42,323 nt of DNA. Source: Ichthyophonus hoferi (lineage: Eukaryota > Opisthokonta > Ichthyosporea > Ichthyophonida > Ichthyophonidae). Numbering within the stretch: the first letter of the stretch is position 1; the number at the start of each line of letters is the position of its first letter. Made by a program: the position numbers and the translations under genes. The stretch spans positions 172,482 through 214,804 of the forward strand of contig NAOQ01000006.1 of NCBI GenBank assembly GCA_002751075.1, written 5' to 3'. The notes under the pieces were generated by a model. It ran no database searches. It saw nothing but the letters and a program-made list of their open reading frames with translations, and was not told the origin of the DNA. Of the stretch, positions 24,229-34,977 are shown piece by piece.

Positions 24229-24440
24229 TACTGCCAAAAAAATACACCGAATTCCATAGGCTTTTTGCTACCATCTTTATAGTTCACATCATCAGAATCA
24301 GGTCCGTGATCCCCAAGAAGTCTAGATAAGATAATTAAGCGACAGCAGTAATTTCGAGAAAGGACTAACAATATCATTGGATTCTGACACTGATTCAATT
24401 GGATCGATACATTTTAGAAAAAAAGTTCGGTTCTTGAACT
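24018..24440. repeat. imperfect inverted repeat with coding arms
   Basis: The left arm (24018 to about 24155) and right arm (about 24303 to 24440) are reverse complements with an estimated 80% identity, separated by about 150 bases. The outermost 16 bases (AGTTCAAGAACCGAAC) match perfectly. Shared inner blocks include GTGTCAGAATCCAA and TAGACTTCTTGGGGAT. Both arms encode the same protein ending, left on the minus and right on the plus strand. It could be a foldback element or an inverted duplication of a gene fragment. Confidence 0.85.
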
Positions 24441-25369
24441 GAATAAATAGTTTCTTTAACTCAATCATATGAACTGAAACCATGAAATGTGTTTAGTCGT
24501 TATATAATAACTAATCATTAAGGTTACAAGTCCTTGGAGATTTATTCAAGATTGTTTTATTTACAATGCTTGATTTTAAAATATATTATGTTGCTAATTA
24601 TTGGCATTGCAATATAGCTCTAAATGACTCAGCCCCTTCAACGCTAATACTTGGGACTAGAATAGTGCATATTTAGAGGTAAATTACAGTCAAGTTTTAA
24701 GTCTTAATTACAAACATGGCTATAAAAACATTTGTTAAACATTCTACACCTATGCATATACAGAAGCCATCGTGGGTCAATATACTCTGTATAAGAATGA
24801 TCTAGGCAGGCAGGCAATGAAGGATTGCTACATGCTATTCTCTATATGAGATAAATCAGGATTACCATTATGGTTTACGCTAGAACATGCATACATCCAG
24901 CCAAATATCTTATTGAAAACGGTGGTAAAAAGCACAAGATAAAGAGGATTGACCGCCAATTATGAGAGTGATTTATATTACGCCTGTAAATATAGCTAGA
25001 ATGGGTTGCACTTTAAACTGTGATTTCATTCTTCAAACACTATAGATGTCATTGAACTCAATAAGGCAGGGATCATACAGCCACAGGACCGGCGGTGGGC
25101 TTAATGGGCGAGGACGACCCAGTAATATAATATATAGTCCAAAACAGATTAACTGGTAGAAAACCAGAAAGGATGCACTGGTCAATAACGACATGGCTCC
25201 ATACAACCAATATGAACCGCGGCCATAAAAATGGTTAAGATATTAAAGAATATAATACATAAGTGCGCATGTCTGTATGGGCACATGAGTGTCAAGATAT
25301 AATAATGGCGTAGGAGAGGTGGCGGCCCAAAGATGTCGTACTATAGTACTATATCGAATAATTCGTATA

Positions 25370-28300
25370 TTAGGCAACATAATTTGCAGGCAGCAGTCCG
25401 GTTGCCCCTCGCATAGTGCCCATGGCCCATCCTGAGCCATCATCTTCTTTTATCAGACGAATCACATCGCCCTCCTTGAAGCTCAGCTCATCTGAGTTGA
25501 GTGCTGTATAATCGTACTGGGCCCTTACTGTACGGCATGAATTGGCAGGTTCGGGGATAGGAGCTGTGTAAAGGGATAGCTCATTAGTAATCTATAAATG
25601 ACTGGTAATCACAGTGAGGAGGGTAAAGACAGTAACATATCAGAGCATATATATGATTATCTCGAAGATCATGACAATCCAGTACTAACTACTATAGTGA
25701 TGACCTACCAGGCATCATGGGGGGCATGGAGGGCCTGTGTGAGTCATCGAACGAGTCCCTTCTCATGTGTTCAGGCTCCATGTCATTCATGGGTTCCTCT
25801 GCCACAATGGCTGAGGGAGTTCTGTTGTCAGCCAATGATACTACACATGATATTATTACACCTGCAAGTAGTGTCTTGCCCTACCCAAGAGTGTCCACAT
25901 ATCACAGCCAATCAAGGGCCAACAAGAGACTTACGGTCAACTAGTGTGTCAATCTCCTCACTGCCTGTCCATTGCTCAAACTGGGGCCACTGCATGACCA
26001 TCTCAATACCTCTTTCCCGTGAATAGGCCTGGGCATCTTCACGGGAGTCAATCAGGTTGACAGTCTTCTCCAAGTCATCGAAGTGATTGGCGTAGCTGTG
26101 GGTAAGGGGGCAGAATATAAGTGGACCATATTATGATGATCAGAATATAGGGAAACGGGAACACAGAGCTAGGTGGGCTTTAGTAAGTGAAAAGAGAAAC
26201 GTTAAAAGTCACATTGGTGTGGTCAACCATACAATGATTTCTAACTAGATAAGAGGGTGTCCATCCTCTTAACTAATGACGGCCAGACTAGTGGCAGGGC
26301 CATATTAGAAGTGACCCAATCCAAAATCATCCTACATGTACCCATCAATAAAAAAACCAGCCAACCTTTGATCGGTAACCATGGCTAGATCCTTATGAAC
26401 TTGTTGCAACACTCCCTTATAAAAATCAATACGTTCGTTTTCCTTGGCCTACCATGATTGGATGATGGAGGAAATGGTAAGTTGCTTAGTTGTCATTAGC
26501 CCAGAGATAGGCAACCAGTGCTGTCCCAAACTAGTAACTTCTCATTCTTTACATTCTACAACATTTAAACACTCTCATAAACCTATCGCTCCCTCACTGA
26601 TAGTATGTATCACGTGGCATGGATATCTCTCCCCGGCCTTAACAAGAAAAAATGTATATAAAACACTTCCAACCAATATGAAGGTGGTAGGGACACTTAA
26701 AGTCTTACCTCACAGGGCTGGTACACAGCCGTCATTTCCCGCACATAGCGGTCCTGGTCAGCCGTGATTTCATTGACATACCGTTCATACTTGGTCTGAT
26801 ATAGGGGTGGGGGGTGGGGTTACGAGGGTGTATGAGGGGCATGTATCTTACTAAGAGAGGGAGAGGAAGTATTTATGGGACAAGGCGTATATGTTTATGT
26901 GTTCAATTGAAAAAGATGGACATGTCTGAGCCAGTCTTTGTGCCTCCATGCATGTAGGATTTAGTTCTGGGCAGGTCTAGGTATGAATATAGATAGTGGT
27001 AGGGGTGACCATACACCAAGAGTATATGGGTTTATCATGGTCTCCACCTACCTTAGCCAGCTCCTCATCCTTAGTGGCCTTACTTAGTTTCTCTCTAAGC
27101 TTGGCCAGGTCTTCACTGCTAAAGTTGGCATCACCCTCTGCCGCCTTCACACTACTGACTAGCTTAGTTCTAAGGAAGTGGGGAAGGACACGTTATTATA
27201 CAGGACCTGGTTGGTAGTTAATCTGTCACCATGAATATGATTGGGACTACAGTGATGGACCTAACGATTGTTTTGTTGATGGTGGTAGTGCTGGAAGAAA
27301 TACTACTGCAGAGTGAACAGTCATAAAGTGAGCTTACAGCAGGATACGTAGTGGTCAGGGTACACTTACCCCTGTGACATGCTGCCACCCAAGATGCTCA
27401 CCTGTTTGCACAAGCTGTAAAGTAGGCCTTTTTATTTTTATCGACCTTTCCCTTGAGGATGGTCCAAGGCTTCTGAGCCTTCTGGAACCCTTTCTCTGTG
27501 GTCTACACTCCCTGTTAGCCCTCTATACACCTAGTCATCCTTTGCGCTATTCTACTTACATCATGCATACTGCCCTACCCACCTTGACCTCCTTGTAGCC
27601 TGTCATAAATTCCTTCTTGTATTGGCTCTTCCTATGCTCTGGTAGGTCCTTGTTCACAATGGTTGCTGANNNNNNNNNNNNNNNNNNNNNNNNNNNNNNN
27701 NNNNNNNNNNNNNNNNNNNNNNNNNNNNNNNNNNNNNNNNNNNNNNNNNNNNNNNNNNNNNNNNNNNNNNNNNNNNNNNNNNNNNNNNNNNNNNNNNNNN
27801 NNNNNNNNNNNNNNNNNNNNNNNNNNNNNNNNNNNNNNNNNNNNNNNNNNNNNNNNNNNNNNNNNNNNNNNNNNNNNNNNNNNNNNNNNNNNNNNNNNNN
27901 NNNNNNNNNNNNNNNNNNNNNNNNNNNNNNNNNNNNNNNNNNNNNNNNNNNNNNNNNNNNNNNNNNNNNNNNNNNNNNNNNNNNNNNNNNNNNNNNNNNN
28001 NNNNNNNNNNNNNNNNNNNNNNNNNNNNNNNNNNNNNNNNNNNNNNNNGTCTACACTCCCTGTTAGCCCTCTATACACCTAGTCATCCTTTGCGCTATTC
28101 TACTTACATCATGCATACTGCCCTACCCACCTTGACCTCCTTGTAGCCTGTCATAAATTCCTTCTTGTATTGGCTCTTCCTATGCTCTGGTAGGTCCTTG
28201 TTCACAATGGTTGTCAGATTCCTATGGGGGCAGGCAAGATCAGGCCCTTGAACCTGCTACACAAGTGACTGTACATATACATGCGTGAAGCAAGCGTTTA

Positions 28301-28920
28301 TGCCTCTATGCAAGGAGATAAAATAGGTGAAGGCTGTATGTGAAACCTCTGGCATCAACAAGATGGAACTTGATGTTGAAAAAATAGATATAGTTTGGTA
28401 TTGTGCATATATATATGCAAAACGTACTGTTCTATTGTGGTATGTACGGCTGCACATTCTAGAGCCTGACGGAACAGTGCGTTGAAGCCATGTCCTAGTG
28501 TACCAAACTCTGCTGTCTTCTCTGCTGTCAAATGTTTTTGCCATTTCTCGGCCCACTTGGTCAATGCGTGTGCATGTGCTGCCTCTACCTGGGCCCTTTC
28601 CTTAAACATCTGTAGAGTTGGGGAGCGGTTAGCTTTGTAGGTGTGCATATTACGTTCTCTTATGTAGGGAGACGCCAGCGGAAAGAACAAAGCTGACTTA
28701 TACTGGTTGTTGGGTACCCAGGATTCAATATTGGATATCCTACCTGGCCATATATGTCGTAGGTGGCAATGCCATACTCCATTCTTTTGATGCATCGCTT
28801 GTAGTTATTTACATCCCAAAAAATATTGGTGGAGGGCTGATTTTCCGACCCATCCTCTGGTCCCTCCCCCATGTCTTCGGTGGAGATTACCGACTTCCTA
28901 TCCCGTGATCTAATAGACAT
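25370..28920 (-). CDS. PACSIN: PACSIN/syndapin: F-BAR plus SH3 membrane-bending protein
   Basis: Ten exons in frame (transcript order): 28920-28744, 28609-28428, 28221-28131, 27481-27402, 27169-27052, 26795-26709, 26448-26366, 26095-25935, 25810-25709 and 25563-25370; 424 aa, a typical family length. Family members bind PIP2-rich membranes through a crescent-shaped F-BAR dimer and recruit dynamin and N-WASP through the SH3 domain in endocytosis and caveola formation. F-BAR hallmarks are FWDVNNYKRCIKR (34-46), ALTKWAEKWQKHL, KAQKPW and LRKL-like coiled coil; WPQFEQW at 309-315 is diagnostic of PACSIN. A proline-rich acidic linker follows. The SH3 domain (about 371-424) has RAQYDYTAL, ELSFKEGD, GSGWAMG and GLLPANYV. 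The linker has no NPF motif, which animal PACSIN1/2 use to bind EHD proteins. An assembly gap falls in intron 3, and part of exon 3 is repeated beyond it; see the repeat entries. Confidence 0.93.
27501..27665. repeat. direct repeat copy 1, left of the gap
   Basis: 165 bases identical to 28049-28213. It includes the last 83 bases of PACSIN exon 3 (27583-27665) and intron 3 sequence. The match stops five bases before the N run, where CTGA replaces the expected sequence. Probably one genomic segment present at both contig ends. Confidence 0.9.
27670..28048. other. assembly gap (379 N)
   Basis: A run of 379 undetermined bases inside intron 3 of PACSIN. Its true size is unknown and may be zero or negative, given the identical flanks. 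Confidence 0.99.
28049..28213. repeat. direct repeat copy 2, right of the gap
   Basis: Identical over 165 bases to 27501-27665. This copy continues into the complete exon 3 with a proper acceptor (CCATAG before 28221), so it is the one used in the gene model. Confidence 0.9.
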
Positions 28921-30401
28921 GTTTATTCAAGTGTGCCCAATAAAAATATTATGCTTGCTTCTAAGCCTGGTCTTTACTCTATACACCTGTGCTCTGGATT
29001 CTATGGCTATAATTATATGCTACAGTCCATTTCTTATGATACCACAACAGTATGATTGATTTTACCCGTCCTGACACTATAAAAACCAAAGCATTGTTTT
29101 ATTGGCTAATTTAATTAAATTATATAAAGGACGAACAAAAGAAGCAAGGTAAAAGCCTTTGAAGAATACTATTGGCTAATATTGTTTTGATGGCCCATGA
29201 ATCGCTAGGTTGAAATATTCATAGTTTGTCGAGCTCTAAGGAATGTTTAAACTGCATTATTATTGGCTGTAAATCAGCAGGCTGTGGATTTTTTTATGAA
29301 TATGTTTATTGTATATCAACAACCATGAGCGGCCATTACTATATTATATTATATTAATAATATAGTATATAATATAGAGTATAATCTAAATATAATTTAA
29401 CATTAGCAGTCTTAATGCAGATTGGTAGCTGAGGATGATTGATGTATATTATTAGGTGCATAGGCCCTACAATCCTTACTGAGCTTTCTACCCCAGCAAT
29501 AATGAATGCACACTAAAAATTCCTTGAATTAAGGTAAGAGATGGAATCCAAAATGCACATTAAGGTATAAACATTAAACTTTCAGCTTCAAATGTAATGA
29601 TATATATGCATACATATATATTATCTGTGAGTACCCATTTATGGGCTGATTTTGTATTAGAAGACTCTGAATTTGAAAGTGGGGAAGAGATCGGATATTC
29701 TCCCGAACAGAAAAGGTGAATCCCACTAACTTTCAGAATACTCGTGTAAACCCAATTGCCACTTTTAAAGAAAGAAAAAAATAAACAAAGCACAGCAATG
29801 CCCCTCCCAATATATTTACTAATATATTGTAGTAATCATATAAAGTGAGGATATGGTATAGGACTCTCTTAACTTTGGTCCCAAGGGGGCGATAGAGTGA
29901 AAACCATAATAGGTTTGCAGACTCGGCTAAAATGCAGGTATGTATACAGCATTGCATATTAAGGGTAGTTTACTGGTCCTAAGCGGGTAATTCAAAACAC
30001 ATAATCCACCCAATAGTTGCCAATTACAAGTTAGCAAATCAACCAGATCGCCAAGTAAAATTTAATCGACCAGTCAGAGCCCTAATTAAAGTATTGGACT
30101 GGACTATTTGATGGAGCGAGCGGCCAGCTGGTGGGAATATTTAGTTTATCAATTGTAATCCCAACCCTTTTAATAATTTAAAGTAGAGTGCAAATTAAAA
30201 AATTTTTAGGACCTATATATTTTAGTTTTGGGAATCTCGGGCTTGATCGCTTGTGTCTATGACAGCACAATTTGTTTATTATTGTGCACCAAGAATTGGA
30301 AGTTTTGAAACCATCATATATTCAAAATGTTTTTATTTGGTTTATAGGCATTTAGTAAGTTATATATAGCCCTTGGTAGTCTCTGTGATCTTCTGACAGG
30401 G
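28921..30401. other. AT-rich intergenic region upstream of PACSIN
   Basis: No gene is supported. Near 29338-29390 there is an almost pure A/T palindromic stretch of TATTATAT-type repeats. The CCAAT boxes listed separately mark the PACSIN side. Confidence 0.5.
29101..29266 (-). promoter_or_regulatory. three CCAAT boxes upstream of PACSIN
   Basis: AGCCAAT read on the minus strand occurs three times in the same orientation as the gene, with ATTGG on the plus strand at 29101-29105, 29171-29175 and 29262-29266. These lie 180-350 bases before the ATG. Two copies share the longer ATTAGCCAAT. The arrangement suggests NF-Y-type promoter sites. Confidence 0.4.
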
Positions 30402-30694
30402 TTATGGGTCCAGTACACTTCTACTGCGCTTGTCAGACTCTGTCGAGCGAACAGATTCAAAATCGCCTTCAGTGTCCACTAACATAGACTGTAGAGTGAG
30501 TTGTTCACTAGAACTGAAGTCCAATTCTTCCAATAAATTCCTGGTGCTCTCGTCCTCGCTGTCTGATGAAAACCGGATCTTGCTTTCCTTTTAGGTTCCA
30601 TGGACACCCCTGGTTCACCAGTCGTAAGGATTGCAGTCTTCCGCTTCGGTCTGTAATCACTAGGAGTAAATGGTGGTCCACTAGTCATCACCAT
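30402..30694 (-). pseudogene. broken small acidic/serine-rich gene, possible relative of the 24-kb one
   Basis: An ATG at 30692-30694 opens a frame starting MVMTSGPPFTP with a basic stretch (RPKRKT). In a second frame from 30587 to the TAA at 30402-30404 it becomes strongly acidic and serine-rich (FSSDSEDES, LLEELDFSSSEQL, DTEGDFESVRSTE). Order and composition resemble the frame at 24016-24228: VM-x-SG start, basic KK/KR patch, SDS/DE core, then a D-x-E/T-x-SVR/SIR ending. The frame change makes it look disabled in this copy. The family is unrecognised. A short transposon-encoded protein or an old host gene fragment are both possible, and relatedness is judged by eye only. Confidence 0.35.
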
Positions 30695-31560
30695 TACGTC
30701 TTCCTATTCTACAACACATAAAAAAGACTAGGTCTTTTAATATAATCGACTGTTTATTAAACACACATCATCAACGGGTCCTGACCAAGTCTGTAGATTC
30801 TGATTACATAGTTATCAGATTATAGTTAATCTGGTTGACCATGTGATACAAACGCACTCTTGCATAAAGGTCTAAAACTAATGAATCTTTAACATCTCAT
30901 TAGAACACGAAGCCCAATAAAATCCATCGATTATCTAAAGAGTCAAAAAAGTCGCATGTTGCAAACTATGTGCATGAAGATCAAATGATCAACAATAGTT
31001 AGGTTAACTACGATAATTCCCTTGCTGGTTTATGCTTAAACAAATTTGCCCCAATTGAATATAATTAACGACATTAAGTAATTAATTAATTAATTAACTC
31101 TTAACACTTACAAACCAATTATAACCTCATTAGGTACTCCAATTCCATTGTAAATTTAGGAGTATAATGCAAAATAAACAATAAACTATGTGTACTCGTA
31201 AAAGACATCTTGAAGTATCTAGCCTAATACTTGCAGAAGCTGAGATACTTCAACATATATATTATTTTTGGTTAATTGGTCCATAGTGTACATATATAAG
31301 CCAAGATAAATAAAAAATCATAATGAAGTCAGAGTAAAGTTGTGTCATAAGCTGAGAGGCAATAATTGTAAGCAAATTATGTGGCTTATCATTGGTCCAA
31401 TTAAATAACTAGGTTAGTTTCAGATTTGAAATTTTATTCAGCAGCATCAAAGTCATAATTAGGATTGAAAAAATCTCATATTAGGAGACTAAATATGATG
31501 TAACCTGTAATGCTGAATTTAGTTCCAATGTAAAATCCAGAAGCTTGTGCAAAGATCTTC
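30695..31560. other. AT-rich intergenic stretch
   Basis: No gene seen. A TTAA/TTAATTAA run lies at 31079-31098. No terminal repeats were noticed. Confidence 0.45.
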
Positions 31561-31571
31561 ATTTGTATCAG

Positions 31572-31830
31572 ACATTAACTAATCTGTAGCATTGCCAGTG
31601 TTGGACTTGTTTATCACCTTTTGATAGGCTTCTATATCACTCAAGCCAAACAACACTTGTACATAGAACTCCTTCCCCTTGGCATCTACTGTTGTCATAT
31701 ATGCTCAGTAGATAAGTTGATGTTGGTCCGGTGCATTTGTCATTTTAGCTGTACATCTGCATTGGACTAGTAGTTCATATGATCTTCCTGGTCTAGCCCC
31801 AATTTCTTTTTGCCTTTGAGAAGAGTCTTA
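31572..31830 (-). pseudogene. coding-like fragment, unrecognised, broken
   Basis: Read on the minus strand, this stretch has protein-like composition over about 80 codons, with pieces such as GRSYELLVQCRCTAKMT and KGKEFYVQVLFGLSDIEAY, but it is interrupted. It lies beyond the 3' end of the minus-strand copia fragment and does not match any copia domain I know. It may belong to another old element. Confidence 0.25.
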
Positions 31831-31949
31831 TCTCACATGTTTGATAATAGTAATACTTTGTTACTCTATGCACGGTTCTTTTATGACTAGATGAATTGCA
31901 AAGCAAAATTAAAAGTAAGAGTAAGTAATCTTTTCCCTTGTAATTCAAA

Positions 31950-32437
31950 TTCAAATATCTAACCTTATTAACTATAATCATATAGTTATAGTCAATACAA
32001 CTTGGTTTTGATTTGCAGTCCTTTCTGCATTGCAGAAAGATTTCTTTAATACTTGGTTTTTATCTGCATGAGGGTTTCATAATCTAGATAAAAACATCAT
32101 ATTTTAAGCACTCAAGCCACCAGTGCCAAGAAAGGTAATATATGTGTAAGCAATATTGGTCAGAGTAACTTGGTTTGTATACAGTTGTGGCTGTGCCAAT
32201 TAATTTTCCATATATGACCTATGACCTTACGTCTACCAATGAATGTACATGTATTGTATAAATATATATATATAGATAACTAAACAAAAATAAGTACCTA
32301 AGAAATACCCAAGAACGCCAATAAAAAACTCCTTGAAGTGGTCCTCATGTTACAGTGGTGACACCACGGCAGAGAGGACTAACAAACTTGTCAATCTTGT
32401 TGTATTGAAACCAAATATGATGAACTAAATCGTAACA
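31950..32437 (-). repeat. probable 3' LTR of the minus-strand copia element
   Basis: Begins TGTTACG right after a purine-rich tract, as copia LTRs do, and runs leftward for an uncertain length. The partner LTR would be outside the window, so the end is a guess. Confidence 0.35.
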
Positions 32438-33885
32438 CCCTCCTGTGATTCAATAAAACCTCTTGTCTTGTTGTATCACTTAGCCTTGCATTAAAAGGTT
32501 TCAAAGTCTCAGCATTTTTACAGCATCCTGATATTTGGTAGAGTTGAGGCACTTTGTAAGAACATTGCTGGCATTGTCATTCATGGAAACATGGATAAAT
32601 TGGATTTGTCCCTGGCTAATAAAACTTTTAAAAAACACGTAGCTTAAATCTACTTGCCTAGAAGTCTTTGATAGTCTGTGCAAGTGAAAGAGTCTGGTAA
32701 TACTGTGGTTGTCATATAGAATGTTTGCAGGGTAAACGTTAACTCCAAGTAATCCCAACAATGCATCTATCTATTCAGCTGAATTCTTTGGTGCACTCTG
32801 AGTAAGCCACTCTTTCAGCTGTTTTACCAGATTCTTTTACAGTATTCTTGAGTTTTGATATCCAATCAATTAAGCTCTCATTAATGGTATAAAAATAACA
32901 GCTCACTTTACAGTGGGTGATGATGTCAGAACTCCAATCTAATCTAACAGGGCTCACAACATAATCTTTTCCCCTGGGTAATAATAGATTGACAGGTCTC
33001 TTGTAAACTCTAAGTATACCAATGCTTGGTTGATAAGTTGCAGATGATGTATAGTAGGTTTTGGGTTTTTTCTAAAAACGCCCAAGATATCTAGCTGAAA
33101 AGAAAGTATCAGTATCAGCTCTGATACCTCTGCTAATCCATGCAATCATACATAAGATATTGCAATCCTTGATACCATTACAAAGAAGGTGTTCTTTGGT
33201 ACCCTGAAGCTGGTCAGGTGTGATTAGTGTCTTGGTTACATGTTTGGGCATTCCTGTCATACCCCGTGCAGCGTCTCTGGTGTACCTGGGCTGATTGAAG
33301 CAGATGGTTCTACTAGCTTATTGAGTTATGTTGAAACCTAGAAATGATTTGGGTGAACCGATAATTTTTGTCATAAGGTGGGCAGAACTTTCTTCAAAAA
33401 TGGTTAGTTGATTATTAGATTTCTGTAACCTAATAACAGAGCGTCCATATGGCCTATGAGTACAAAATATGATAAGACCTCATTATACTTGTAAATGCAG
33501 GGAACATGGTGTGTGTTCTTAAATCTGAGTTTGGTCAGAATACGGCAAGTGTTGCTCAAAAAGACAGGGACTCTATCTTAGGTTGTGGATGGCCTTTCTG
33601 AGTTTAATACCATAATTAGCAGGGGCTGACTCAAAGCCTGGTATTTAATGGACAGACACATCATCTGGGAGTGGTAAAAATAGAAAGGTTGTGGAGATGT
33701 TTGATTGGGCAAGCATAAGGTTCTAGCTCACACAAAAGGACTAAAATCTTCTTAAAGCTGAAATTATGGGTACCAATGACAGAATCAAGTCAAACTGTAA
33801 AACATTCTGTGAGTTGCCCAAGATGATTAGTCTGACTTTTTTTCTGTCAACCCTTGTGTTCTCATTCATACATTTTATGATGAGT
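32437..33885 (-). mobile_element. old Ty1/copia fragment: late pol, 3' end
   Basis: Minus-strand copia pol remnant holding part of the reverse transcriptase and the RNase H region. Recognisable pieces are KVRLIILGN, SFLGF and the RNase H end (NASNVLTKCLN, the counterpart of the family's AD-LTKAL). Just past it, a purine-rich GGAGGG followed by TGTTACG marks the expected 3' LTR start at about 32437, reading leftward. Broken many times over and clearly old. The 5' part appears to lie on the far side of the plus-strand element, at 40.4-42.3 kb. Confidence 0.75.
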
Positions 33886-33894
33886 CATCACATT

Positions 33895-34258
33895 GTGTTA
33901 TGTTAGGCAAGGAAGTGAGTTGTTAAATAAGGCTAGCATGAGCCATACAAGTGTGGCCATAAATTTATGTTTGTGTTTCAGATTTGAGTAGGTGTGGTTT
34001 TCACGTCATTAAAGCATGGGAATCGAGTAATTATTTATTGAGCTTTTATGTTAACCTTATTAGTCTAGTGAAGTATCACTTAATACAATAGATTTAATTG
34101 GTAATAAAATACTTATTTATAGGCTATAAGCCAGTTTTGGGATTATCCCAGAATATGCCAATCATTAGAACTCCCGACTGTTACTTATTCATAACTTAAC
34201 TTTTCCATAAAGCAGACTGGTCTGTAACATAGGGAAATTATATAACCTAGACTCGGGT
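33895..34258 (+). repeat. left LTR of the plus-strand copia element
   Basis: Aligns along its length with 39215-39592. Shared blocks include GAGTAATTATTTA, TTTAATTGGTA and ATATAACC. The edges are approximate. The primer-binding-like sequence follows directly. Confidence 0.75.
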
Positions 34259-34905
34259 CTGGAATCAGAGCCAGCTGAAAAAAAAACTCATATAAGGAAC
34301 TTTGTTATATTTTGAATTTTTTAAAATACCTATTGAAGTTTGTTGTTTATTGCCTGTTATGTCCAACAATTCTTTCTCTCACAAAAATTATATGAAAAAT
34401 AAAAATAAACTACCTCTGATCACCCATTGCCTGGTCTGCAAGCAAAGAAAAGAAGGATAAGGTAGATTTTTCTACTAATTTATAATTATCAACCAAGGAG
34501 CAAGTTCCATTCGAAACTCCTTTACCAGACGATTTCAACTTATCCGATTCCACCTCTATTGATGGGTAGTCTAAGGTCAACAACAAACTTGGAGGAAGAT
34601 ACCTCCAAAGACCAAGATTATGGCAGGGTTAATAAGGCCCAGCAGCCCAGGACACTTACACGGCTAATTTTTTGAACATCAATCATGAAAACATGAAAAC
34701 ACTGTTCCAGAGGAACATACCAATAAAGGAATACCTACTGCTACAGCTGCGCCATCTTCTGAGACAACTTCAAACTCTCCTTTTTATTTTCTACAGTCTT
34801 CTGCGACAAATGCTTCAACTCCTTCATCAAAAGTGGGTGAATCAATGCAGTGGAAGAATGTCAACCAGCATTAGAGAGGCAATGAGCTCATTACCCAAAA
34901 TACCC

Positions 34906-34977
34906 AAGAACCCTAGCCCCATTAACTGATGGCAATCCACCAAGAACCCTAGCCCCATCAACTGATGGCAATCCACC
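34906..34977. repeat. 36-bp tandem repeat inside the copia gag region
   Basis: Two adjacent 36-base copies, 34906-34941 and 34942-34977, differing at one base. A third partial copy begins after them. The near identity shows a duplication much younger than the surrounding decayed element. Confidence 0.9.

Larger units (their letters stand above)
22330..25369. other. 3-kb intergenic stretch between DnaJ and PACSIN
   Basis: AT-rich, with no recognised gene. It holds the CCACG pair near 22.56 kb, an isolated exon-like segment at 23756-23857 and the inverted repeat at 24018-24440. Each is listed separately. The rest shows nothing I can name. Confidence 0.5.

Noticed and set aside
27617-28082. Open frames across the N run
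   Set aside because: They consist of undetermined bases.
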